DNA of 64,000 bases from Acidobacteriota bacterium (GTDB taxonomy: Bacteria; Acidobacteriota; Terriglobia; Bryobacterales; Bryobacteraceae): NCBI GenBank assembly GCA_016185425.1, contig JACPNQ010000024.1, positions 248,001-312,000 of the forward strand, read 5' to 3'. A program made the position numbers and the translations under genes. Shown piece after piece: positions 1 to 6,798 of this stretch (position 1 is its first letter; each line of letters begins with the position of its first letter). The notes under the pieces are model-generated. The model worked only from the letters and a program-made list of their open reading frames with translations, was not told the origin of the DNA and did no database searches.

Positions 1-928
1 GGAATTTGCGAAAGCGCTCGCGATCGAAGTCGGAAGAGCCGAACCAGCTTTCGGTTTCGAGAGCGCCGGTTTCAGCGAGCCGATCGGCCCAGGCGTCGAG
101 GTCGGACTCCTCCTCGATGATCTGCTCGGTGATGATGGCGGCGCGCGCGTTGGCGGGCACGTCGGGGTAGCGCTGGGCGATCATGCGAAGGGCGGGGTCG
201 TCGACGTATTCGAGCATCCGGATGTTGGGGACGTTGCGCCACTGGTCGAGCGCGTTGTGGCAGGCTTCGTCGGAAGGAAAGAAGATGATGCCGTTGAGGA
301 GCTCTTTGGGATTGGGGAGGAGTTTGACGCCGGCTTCGATGACGATGCCGAGGGTGCCTTCGGAGCCGCAGAACAGGTCGATCCAGTCCATGCCGGGATT
401 GAGGAGGTAGCCGGCGGAGTGTTTGCGGGCGGCGGGCGCGGGGATGGAGGGAACGTCGAAATCGATGGGTTCACCGCGGCGAACGTCGAGGACGCGGCCA
501 TCGACGAGGGCGACGCGAAGGCGGCGGAGCCAGCGTCGTGTGGCGCCGTATTTAAAGCTGCGGGAGCCGCTTGCATTGCAGGCGATCGTACCGCCGAGGA
601 AGGCCATGGTTTCGGTAGGGTCAGGCGGATAGAACTGGTTCCCCGCTTTGGCGGCGGCGTGGAGCTCGTGGAGGGTGACACCGGAACCGGCGGTGGCCCA
701 ACCCTCGTTGATTTCGAGGCGGCGGAACTTCTCGAGCGATATCTGCCATCCTCCGAAAGGGACGCGGCCTCCGGTTAAACCGCTGCCGCCGCCGGCGACC
801 GTTACTGGCGCGCCTTCCGCGCGGGCCTCGGCGAGGAGAGCGAGGAGCTCGGATTCGTCAGCGGGGACGCAGATCCTGTCGGCGTGGCCCTTTGTACCGC
901 TGGCGTCTTCGAGGTAGGTCCAACTCAT
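1..928 (-). CDS. FAD-binding 2-hydroxyacid oxidase/dehydrogenase (GlcD/D-lactate dehydrogenase type), 3' end cut by window
   Basis: About 309 codons are visible; the carboxyl end lies beyond the window edge. The visible part is the FAD-binding half of a vanillyl-alcohol-oxidase-superfamily flavoprotein: a VAGGGSGLTGG pyrophosphate loop at residues 44-54, PPDPTE at 101-106, GGTIACNASG at 112-121 and a later GSEGTLGIV segment. Family members oxidise 2-hydroxy acids such as lactate or glycolate to the 2-oxo acid. The ATG at 928 overlaps the stop of the E2 gene by four bases (ATGA), so this is the fourth visible gene of a coupled operon with an SDR and a 2-oxoacid dehydrogenase; it could supply the 2-oxo acid they use (inference). 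An in-frame ATG two codons upstream (934) is an alternative start. The exact substrate cannot be read from the sequence. Confidence 0.85.
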   Translation of the reverse strand, partial: MSWTYLEDASGTKGHADRICVPADESELLALLAEARAEGAPVTVAGGGSGLTGGRVPFGGWQISLEKFRRLEINEGWATAGSGVTLHELHAAAKAGNQFYPPDPTETMAFLGGTIACNASGSRSFKYGATRRWLRRLRVALVDGRVLDVRRGEPIDFDVPSIPAPAARKHSAGYLLNPGMDWIDLFCGSEGTLGIVIEAGVKLLPNPKELLNGIIFFPSDEACHNALDQWRNVPNIRMLEYVDDPALRMIAQRYPDVPANARAAIITEQIIEEESDLDAWADRLAETGALETESWFGSSDFDRERFRKF

Positions 929-1965
929 TCCCATTCATTGTATGTGGCCTCGGGCGATTCGAGGATGCCGATCAGCGTTTGCAGGAAGGCCGCCGCGGGG
1001 ATGCCATCGGCGACGCGGTGGTCGACCGAGAGCGAGATGGGCAGGGTGAGGCGGGCTACGACCTGATCGTTCTCGACGACGGGGCGCCTGGCGATACGGC
1101 CCGCGGCGACGATCACGCTTTGCGGCGGATTGAGGATGGCTTCGAAGCGATCGACGCCGAAAGGACCGAGGTTGGAGAGCGTGGCGCTAGCGGCGACGGT
1201 TGCGGTTGGGCTTTGCATCGCGAGTTCGCGTTCACGAGCAATTTGGGCGAGCGATTTTTCGGCGGGGTTTTGGATGACCGGGGTGTAGAGGGTGCTGCCG
1301 ATTTGCGCGGCCAGGGCGACGTGGTGGGTAGTCCGGGGAACGACGGCGCCGTTGTGCCAATAGGCGTTGATGCGCGGGTGGCGTGTGAGTGCGACGGCGA
1401 TGGCTTTGATAAGGAAGTCGTTGTAGGACGCCGGGCGATGCTCATTGCGGATGCGGACGAGCGCTTCGACGTTGGCGTCGGCGTGGAGGTAGAAATGCGG
1501 GGCGCGGAATGCGTCCTCCATCCGGGCGGCGATGGCGGCGCGAGAAGGCTGGGGCTTAGCGTTGACGACATCGGCTTCGATGATGCGGGCGGCGCCAGGG
1601 CGGGGCGTGACGGCGGCGATGTCGACACCGAGTTGTTTGGCGGCGGCGCGGGCGCGGGGGCTGGCGGGGGTGTGACGATCCGGCGGCGCGGATGGCAGCG
1701 CGAGGGCAGGCTTGGGTTCGCCGGGCTGCAGGATGTAGCCGAGGAGCTGACCTACTGTGACGACTGCTCCGACTTCCGGGGCGCCGGCGGGGATGTGGAG
1801 GAGGCCGTTGTCGAGGGAGTCTACTTCCATCGTCACCTTCTCGCTTTCGAGTGCAAAGAGGGGCTCGCCGGGTTGGACGGGGTCGCCGTCGTCTTTGAGC
1901 CAGGCGGCGAAGATTCCTTCTTCCATCGACCAGCCAAGGCGGGGGACAGTGATCTCGATGGCCAT
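925..1965 (-). CDS. 2-oxoacid dehydrogenase complex, E2 acyltransferase component
   Basis: Short E2 protein of 346 residues. An amino-terminal lipoyl domain (about 1-78) carries the likely lipoylated lysine K43 in a SEKVTMEV context, where DKA is more usual. A proline-rich linker leads to a short peripheral-subunit-binding domain (about 95-130) and the catalytic acyltransferase domain, with the DHRxxDG signature at residues 315-321 (His316 catalytic). E2 passes the acyl group from the E1-bound thiamin intermediate to CoA. It begins 2 bases after the E1 stop and ends overlapping the FAD oxidase start, so expression is probably coupled. No E3 (dihydrolipoamide dehydrogenase) is visible in the operon; it may lie beyond the window or be shared. 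Which oxo acid (pyruvate, acetoin, branched-chain) is used is not decidable. Confidence 0.9.
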   Translation of the reverse strand: MAIEITVPRLGWSMEEGIFAAWLKDDGDPVQPGEPLFALESEKVTMEVDSLDNGLLHIPAGAPEVGAVVTVGQLLGYILQPGEPKPALALPSAPPDRHTPASPRARAAAKQLGVDIAAVTPRPGAARIIEADVVNAKPQPSRAAIAARMEDAFRAPHFYLHADANVEALVRIRNEHRPASYNDFLIKAIAVALTRHPRINAYWHNGAVVPRTTHHVALAAQIGSTLYTPVIQNPAEKSLAQIARERELAMQSPTATVAASATLSNLGPFGVDRFEAILNPPQSVIVAAGRIARRPVVENDQVVARLTLPISLSVDHRVADGIPAAAFLQTLIGILESPEATYNEWE

Positions 1966-1967
1966 GA

Positions 1968-3902
1968 CTACTCCTCGATGAGGGCGCGAATGGCGGCGGC
2001 GATCTCGTCTTGCGACGGGATCACGGCCGCTTCGAGCGTTGGGCTGTAAGGTGTTGGGGCGAAGGCACCGTTGAGCCGGCGAATGGGAGCGTCGAGATAG
2101 TCGAAACCGGACTCGACGATTTGCGCGGCGACTTCGGAGGCGAAGCTAAAGGGCGCGAAAGCTTCGTCGACGATCAAGAGGCGGCCGGTTTTGCGGACGG
2201 AGTTGAGGATCGTATCGGTGTCGAGGGGCGAGACAGTGCGCGGGTCGATGACTTCGACGTCGAGGCCGTTCGCGGCGGCAAGGCTGCGTTGGGCCATGAA
2301 GCCGATGCCGACCACTGTTGCGCGCCGGCCGTGTTGGAGGATGCGGGCTTTGCCGAATTCGATCTCGTAATCTTCTTCGGGGACCGCGCCCTTGACGGCC
2401 ATGAGCTCACGCGGTTCGAGGAAGAGCACGGGATCATCCGAACGGAGGGCGTGGGTGATGAGGCCCTTGGCGTCGTATGGCGTGGATGGGACGACGACGC
2501 GGAGGCCGGGGATGTGGCCGTAAATCGAGTAGTAGCTGCCGGAGTGGTGGGTGGCGGCGGCGTGGCCGATGCCGATGCAGCCGCGGAGAAGGACGGGCAT
2601 TTTCAAACGGCCGCTACTCATGTATTGGATCTTCGCGATCTGGTTGACGAGCTCGCCGAAGGCATCGTTGATGAAGTCGATGAACATGAAGTCGACGACG
2701 GGGCGGGTGCCTGTCATGGCGGCGCCGCAGGCCATGCCAACGAAGCCGCGTTCCGCGATGGGCGTGTCGCGGAGACGCTGCTCACCATACTTGGCGAAGA
2801 GGCCGGCGGTGGTTCCGAAGTTGCCACCTCGGGCGCCGATGCCTTCGCCGAAGACGAATATGTTGGCATTGGCGGCCATCTCGCGATCGAGGGCTTCGAG
2901 AGTGGCGGCGGCGAAGGTGAGTTCGCGGACTCCTTTATTAGCAGGCTCCGCTGCCGGACGTTGCGGGGCGTAGACGTGGGTTGTCGCGGCGGCGGGCTTG
3001 GGCAACGGGGCTTTTTCCGCAGCCTCGGTGACGGCGTTTACTTCCGCCTGGATTTCGGCATCGATGGCATTGAGCTGGGCTTCCGTGGCCCGGCCTGTTT
3101 CGATCAGCGTTTGGCGGTGACGTTTGATGGGACACTTTTCGCGCCAGGCGGCGACTTCGCCGCGCGTGCGGTAGGTGTAGTCGCCCATCCCTTCCGAGTG
3201 GGGCCTTGTGCGGTAGGTCTTGCATTCCAGGAGCGTAGGGCCTTGGCCGAGGCGGGCGCGTTCGATCGCTGCTTGAGCGGCGCCGCTAACGGCTTGCACG
3301 TCGTTGCCGTCGAGCTGGACGCTAGAGATTCCGTAGGCCGCGGCACGCCCAGCGACGTCGGGGTTGGCGGCGGCGTATTGGAACGGAACCTCGGTGGCGA
3401 ACTGGTTGTTCTCGCAGACGAAGAGGACGGGTAGTTTCCAAATTGACGCCATGTTGAGGCCTTCGTGGAAGGCTCCGTTGTTGACGGCTCCATCGCCGAA
3501 GAAGGCGACGGCGACGTGGCCGGTTTTGCGAAGGGCGAAGGAGTAGCCAGCTCCGGCGGCCTGGAGGATGGATGGGCCGACGATTCCGCTGGTGCCCATC
3601 ATGCCGATCCCGGGCGAGAAGAGGTGCATGGAACCGCCGCGTCCGCGGGAGCAGCCGGTTTCGCGGCCGAAGAGCTCGGCGAAGAGTTCGGCTGGGTTCA
3701 TGCCTTTGGCGAGGGCATGGCCGTGGCCGCGGTGTGTGGAGAAGACGGCGTCGTTCGCGGTGAGGTGAGCGCAGACGCCGGTGGCGATGGCCTCCTGTCC
3801 GACGTAGGTGTGGCAGGCGCCATGAATGAGGCCGCGGGCGTGGCAGCGGGCGAGCTGCTCCTCGCAGGCGCGGATGAGCTGCATGGTCCGGTAGAGGTTC
3901 AT
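1968..3902 (-). CDS. Fused E1 alpha-beta subunit of a thiamin-dependent 2-oxoacid (or acetoin) dehydrogenase
   Basis: A single 644-residue protein joins what are normally two subunits. Residues 1-300 are E1 alpha: the ThDP/Mg motif starts GDGAVNNG at 136-143 and closes near the ENN at 164-166, and an RPHSEG loop (about 233-238) follows. A Pro/Ala-rich linker (about 298-322) leads to E1 beta from about 326 (FGEGIG, ERGFVGMACGAA, transketolase C-terminal domain with IDPRTVSPLD). The open frame extends upstream, but the start chosen is the ATG at 3902, which overlaps the SDR stop by four bases (ATGA) and begins the conserved NLYRTMQLIRACEE segment. E1 decarboxylates the oxo acid and loads E2-lipoate. 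Fused alpha-beta E1 proteins are known in some bacteria, so this is unusual but not unique. Confidence 0.92.
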   Translation of the reverse strand: MNLYRTMQLIRACEEQLARCHARGLIHGACHTYVGQEAIATGVCAHLTANDAVFSTHRGHGHALAKGMNPAELFAELFGRETGCSRGRGGSMHLFSPGIGMMGTSGIVGPSILQAAGAGYSFALRKTGHVAVAFFGDGAVNNGAFHEGLNMASIWKLPVLFVCENNQFATEVPFQYAAANPDVAGRAAAYGISSVQLDGNDVQAVSGAAQAAIERARLGQGPTLLECKTYRTRPHSEGMGDYTYRTRGEVAAWREKCPIKRHRQTLIETGRATEAQLNAIDAEIQAEVNAVTEAAEKAPLPKPAAATTHVYAPQRPAAEPANKGVRELTFAAATLEALDREMAANANIFVFGEGIGARGGNFGTTAGLFAKYGEQRLRDTPIAERGFVGMACGAAMTGTRPVVDFMFIDFINDAFGELVNQIAKIQYMSSGRLKMPVLLRGCIGIGHAAATHHSGSYYSIYGHIPGLRVVVPSTPYDAKGLITHALRSDDPVLFLEPRELMAVKGAVPEEDYEIEFGKARILQHGRRATVVGIGFMAQRSLAAANGLDVEVIDPRTVSPLDTDTILNSVRKTGRLLIVDEAFAPFSFASEVAAQIVESGFDYLDAPIRRLNGAFAPTPYSPTLEAAVIPSQDEIAAAIRALIEE

Positions 3903-4690
3903 TTGGGCTTCCGGGGAGAGCCGCCGGCGTTGCAGGCCAAGTTGCCGCCATCCATGGGGATGATGGCACCGGTGATCCATTTGGACGCGTCGGAGGCGAG
4001 GAGGACGGAGAGGCCGCGAATGTCGTCGGGATGACCGAAGCGGCCGGCGGGGATGCCGCTGAGGAACTTGTCTTTTAGAAGAGGGTCGGCGGCGATGCGG
4101 GCGTCGAGGCCGGGGTTGAGGACCTGTGCGGGCAGGATGGCGTTGACGCGAATGCCGGAGGAGGACCACTCGGTGGAGAGCTCGCGGGTCATTTGCACGA
4201 CGGCTCCCATGGCCATGGAGTAGGCGATGTGGCCACGGCCGAGGGCGGTGACGCTGGCGACGGAGCCGATGTTCACGATGCTGCCGCCGCCGGATTTGAG
4301 CATGCGCCGGCCGGCTTCCTGGCAAGCGCAGAAGCGGCCGAGGACGAGGTTGCGCCAGACTTGTTCGACGTCGTCGAGCGAGATGTCTTCGGGCGCGCCC
4401 ATGATTGATTCGCCGGCGACGTTGCCGAGGAAGTCGATTTGGCCGTATTCGCGGTCGAGTGTGGCGAAGAGCTCGCGGACCTGGGCAGGGTCGGAGATGT
4501 CGTGGACCGCAGCTTTGGCGTTGAGTTTGTCGGCGGTGTTGTGGACGCCTTCGGCGTTGCGGTCGACGAGGAGGAGTTGGGCACCGGCTTCCGATAAGGC
4601 GGTGGCCATGGCGCGGCCCATGCCTTGGGCGGCTCCTGTGACGATGGCGACTTTGCCGGTGAGGTCGAAGAGGGACATGAGTGGGTACAT
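3899..4690 (-). CDS. SDR-family oxidoreductase lacking the canonical catalytic lysine
   Basis: A 263-residue short-chain dehydrogenase/reductase. The Rossmann motif TGAAQGMG lies at residues 18-25, the N(V)AG structural motif at 90-93, and the active-site serine at 143 (NIGS). The active-site tyrosine is Y157, but the expected YxxxK reads YSMAM, so position 161 is methionine rather than lysine; I checked the codons at about 4205-4225. Loss of this Lys usually cripples classical SDR chemistry, so the protein may act on an unusual substrate, use a substitute residue, or be non-catalytic. The gene heads the operon and its stop overlaps the E1 start (ATGA). The start is uncertain: ATG 4690 or 4678 (MSLFDLTGK) both fit; the open frame runs to 4939 but the extra residues look non-coding. 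Confidence 0.85.
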   Translation of the reverse strand: MYPLMSLFDLTGKVAIVTGAAQGMGRAMATALSEAGAQLLLVDRNAEGVHNTADKLNAKAAVHDISDPAQVRELFATLDREYGQIDFLGNVAGESIMGAPEDISLDDVEQVWRNLVLGRFCACQEAGRRMLKSGGGSIVNIGSVASVTALGRGHIAYSMAMGAVVQMTRELSTEWSSSGIRVNAILPAQVLNPGLDARIAADPLLKDKFLSGIPAGRFGHPDDIRGLSVLLASDASKWITGAIIPMDGGNLACNAGGSPRKPK

Positions 4691-4746
4691 TCTATCTTCG
4701 ATTGGGTTTGCTATGGTTCGTTTGCCGCTGCCTATGGGTGTAAGTT

Positions 4747-4764
4747 CTTTTGCTGTAACAAAAG
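4747..4764. promoter_or_regulatory. Short palindrome CTTTTG-N6-CAAAAG upstream of the SDR/E1/E2 operon
   Basis: Perfect 6-base inverted repeat with a 6-base spacer in an AT-richer stretch 57-74 bases upstream of the likely operon start at 4690. Position and symmetry fit an operator for a dimeric regulator. No second copy was noticed and the binding protein is unknown. Confidence 0.3.
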
Positions 4765-4944
4765 TGGGTTTGATTTCCGGATAATTTTTTCTGGGTTTCA
4801 TCCGCGTGTGTCCGGGCGTCCTGTTGCCGCCGGTGCGCGGACACACTTCGAGTGTTGGCGTGTATGCGGTTATCAAAGAGCTTGCGCGGTTGTCCTTCCC
4901 GATCCGCGTTGCTACGTGGAAGAGGATCGGCCGCTTCATGCAGA

Positions 4945-4976
4945 AAGGGCCTGCTGCGCTGTGCAGTCAGGCCCTT
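4945..4976. other. Strong stem-loop (9-bp stem, bulged T, 4-bp upper stem)
   Basis: AAGGGCCTG at 4945-4953 pairs perfectly with CAGGCCCTT at 4968-4976. Inside, CTGC (4954-4957) pairs with GCAG (4963-4966), leaving a single bulged T at 4967 and a 5-base loop. There is no clear U-tract on either strand, so it is not a standard intrinsic terminator. It lies about 255 bases upstream of the SDR operon and could be part of its leader, an end of a lost element, or a small RNA fold. Confidence 0.5.
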
Positions 4977-5041
4977 ACTAACTTCATTATATCAATCCGT
5001 CAAGGGGTAAGTGGGGGTGATGGGTATGTAAGCTGTGTGTT

Positions 5042-5173
5042 ATGAATCAGATGGAGTATTTTCGAGTCGTGGGAACGTGGGTGCGGAAGCGGTTGGAATT
5101 CGTGCGGATACCTGCGCGCCGCTTGCGGCGAGGGCGTGACGGATTGCCGAAAAAGCATGATTATTGGTTTTGA
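5042..5173 (+). CDS. Possible small basic protein (43 residues), doubtful
   Basis: An ATG-started frame in the otherwise gene-free stretch, too short for most gene finders. The product would be strongly basic, with many Arg residues (RIPARRLRRGRDG) and aromatic ends. There is no clear Shine-Dalgarno sequence and no family match that I recognise. Codon choice is not distinctive. It could equally be a random frame in G-rich DNA. Confidence 0.18.
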   Translation: MNQMEYFRVVGTWVRKRLEFVRIPARRLRRGRDGLPKKHDYWF

Positions 5174-5291
5174 CGACTTCAAACTGAGACACTACCGAGA
5201 CGAAACCGGCCCAACTTTGCGATCGTCGCGAGGCACCTGGGATTTGTGAGTGCCGAGCGTTCGAGATTTTACGAGGAGCCGGCGCCGAACA

Positions 5292-6452
5292 TTACAGTGC
5301 GGCTATTACATTCGCCAAATCCTGGAGACCGATTGCCTCTGTGTGCCGATCCAATGCGCGGCGTTCGGAACCCGCGTTGACCAGGAATCTTTTCGCCGGC
5401 TTCAAATCCTCGCACGCCGCGTAGAAGCTTCTTTCGGGATTGGACGAGAGACCGCGCTTGATTTCGATGGCCCAGAGGCCATGCCGGGGATGCTCGAAGA
5501 GCAGGTCGATTTCGGCACCGACGGCGGTGCGATAGAACATGGGCAACATGTTCGACGGCGCAGCGGCGATGAGGTTTTCGATGACGAAGCCTTCCCAACT
5601 GGATCCGACTATGGGATGGCCGAGGAGGGATTCGCGATCTCCGATATTAAGAAGCGCATGGAGGATGCCGCTGTCGCGAACGTAGACTTTGGGCGACTTC
5701 ACGAGACGCTTGCCGATGTTGGCCTGGAAGGGCTGGATCCGGCGCACGAGCATGAGGTCCACCATGAGATCCAGGTAGCGAGCGATGGTTTTTCCGTCGA
5801 CAGCGAGTCCGCGCGCGAGTTGAGCGGCGTTGAACAGGCCGCCCTGGACGTGGGCGAGCATCGTCCAGAATCGCTGCAGGGTGGTAGCGGGAATGCGGGG
5901 GCCGAGTTGCGGGATGTCCCGTTCGAGGTAGGTGCGGATGAAGTTGTGGCGCCAGGCAACGCTGGCGCCGTCATTCCTGGCGAGGTAGCTTTCCGGGAAG
6001 CCGCCGCGGACCCAGAGTTGCGTGGTTTTCGACGCGGGCAGATCCAGGACGTCAAACGGCGGGAGCTCGATGTAGGCGATGCGGCCGGCCAGCGTTTCCG
6101 ACTGACGGAGCAGGTCTACAGAAGCGGAGCCAAGGAGGAGGAATCGGCCAGTCTTTTTGCCTTCGCGGCGGCCGCGATCGATGAGGCCACGCAGAATGGC
6201 GAAGAGCTCGGGCATCCGCTGCACTTCGTCGATGATTACGAGATGGTCCCTGTGTTCGAGGAGGTAGTAGGTGGGATCGGAGAGCTTTTCGCGATCCAGG
6301 GGCGATTCGAGGTCGAGGTAGACGCTTTTTTGGGAACCGGCGACGGCGTGGGCCAAAGTCGTCTTGCCGACCTGGCGCGGGCCGAGCAATGCCACAGCGG
6401 GGAGATGGCGCAGGCTGTCCCGCACCGCGGCCTGGAAACGGCGGACGATCAT
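5292..6452 (-). CDS. AAA-type ATPase with DUF4143 C-terminal domain
   Basis: A 386-residue ATPase of the AAA_14/DUF4143 family. Walker A GPRQVGKT is at residues 24-31, Walker B LVIIDE at 71-76, and a sensor-like LLLGSAS follows. The middle (about 190-280) is helical and winged-helix-like, and the end is the DUF4143 region with a nuclease-like WAIEIKRG segment. The family is widespread in bacteria and archaea with no settled function; the C-terminal half resembles PD-(D/E)xK nucleases (established for related families, inference here). The start chosen is ATG 6452; an upstream in-frame ATG at 6542 would translate through three copies of an operator-like repeat (6473-6541), which argues against it. 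It stands alone, convergent with nothing. Confidence 0.88.
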   Translation of the reverse strand: MIVRRFQAAVRDSLRHLPAVALLGPRQVGKTTLAHAVAGSQKSVYLDLESPLDREKLSDPTYYLLEHRDHLVIIDEVQRMPELFAILRGLIDRGRREGKKTGRFLLLGSASVDLLRQSETLAGRIAYIELPPFDVLDLPASKTTQLWVRGGFPESYLARNDGASVAWRHNFIRTYLERDIPQLGPRIPATTLQRFWTMLAHVQGGLFNAAQLARGLAVDGKTIARYLDLMVDLMLVRRIQPFQANIGKRLVKSPKVYVRDSGILHALLNIGDRESLLGHPIVGSSWEGFVIENLIAAAPSNMLPMFYRTAVGAEIDLLFEHPRHGLWAIEIKRGLSSNPERSFYAACEDLKPAKRFLVNAGSERRALDRHTEAIGLQDLANVIAAL

Positions 6453-6472
6453 GTGTGCAATTATGGCACGAG

Positions 6473-6541
6473 ATTCCAGATTTGCATAGATCGCGACGGT
6501 TGGTTGAGCGTGCAAATCTGGAATGAGATTCCATATTTGCA
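6473..6541. repeat. Three copies of a 14-base operator-like motif upstream of the DUF4143 ATPase
   Basis: ATTCCAGATTTGCA at 6473-6486; its exact reverse complement TGCAAATCTGGAAT at 6511-6524; and a third copy ATTCCATATTTGCA (one mismatch) at 6528-6541. Copies 1 and 2 form a perfect inverted repeat 24 bases apart. Copies 2 and 3 form a 31-base near-perfect palindrome with a 3-base centre. Copies 1 and 3 are both preceded by GAG. The cluster sits 20-90 bases upstream of the ATPase start, as expected for an operator array. Confidence 0.75.
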
Positions 6542-6755
6542 CGGAATGGCTATTGGGGGCGCGGGCTGCTGTTCGCGGTGTGACGTGCGTCCGCGAGGCT
6601 GGCTTTGCCCGTGACGCTTCCCCCCCGGCCGGTTTTTGGCAAGCCGAAGGCTACGAGTTTTGAATGTTAGCGGGCGGCCGGTGCACCGGTTCTTCGATGA
6701 GGGGCGCGGGTTCGATTGGATAGGCGCAGTGGAGCAGCCGAATTGGGTCAGCGAG

Positions 6756-6797
6756 GGAGGAGGAAGTTTTGATTAAATTGGTGCCTGACACCAATTT
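6756..6797 (+). promoter_or_regulatory. Strong ribosome-binding site followed by a 9-bp hairpin before the PQQ dehydrogenase ATG
   Basis: GGAGGAGG lies at 6756-6763. A perfect inverted repeat AAATTGGTG (6775-6783) / CACCAATTT (6789-6797) with loop CCTGA ends one base before ATG 6799. With the stem folded, the effective spacing from the ribosome-binding site to the ATG is about 12 bases. Alternatively TTG at 6769, 5 bases after the site, starts translation and the repeat is read as peptide. The palindrome resembles the small REP-like hairpins that many genomes carry together with RAYT transposases. Confidence 0.6.
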
Positions 6798-6798
6798 C

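Larger units (their letters stand above)
4691..5291. other. 600-base region without a convincing gene
   Basis: Lies between the start of the SDR operon and the 3' end of the AAA/DUF4143 gene. It holds a possible operator palindrome (4747-4764), a strong stem-loop (4945-4976) and a doubtful 43-codon ORF (5042-5173). The reading frames here have no recognisable domains. No tRNA or known ncRNA was recognised. Confidence 0.6.
6453..6798. other. 346-base divergent intergenic region with repeats and palindromes
   Basis: Separates the divergent AAA/DUF4143 and PQQ dehydrogenase genes. It holds the three-copy 14-base repeat (6473-6541), a perfect 12-base palindrome CCGGTGCACCGG (6678-6689), a strong GGAGGAGG ribosome-binding site (6756-6763) and a 23-base hairpin (6775-6797). 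No coding frame is convincing here. Confidence 0.6.

Noticed and set aside
4691-4939. Upstream extension of the SDR frame by 83 residues
   Set aside because: The extra residues have no similarity to SDR amino ends, and the frame passes through AT-rich regulatory-looking DNA with a palindrome.
5174-5291. Sequence after the 43-codon ORF (AAACTGAGACACTACC) reminiscent of insertion-sequence ends
   Set aside because: No transposase fragment, no matching inverted end and no target duplication could be found, so an IS remnant is not supported.
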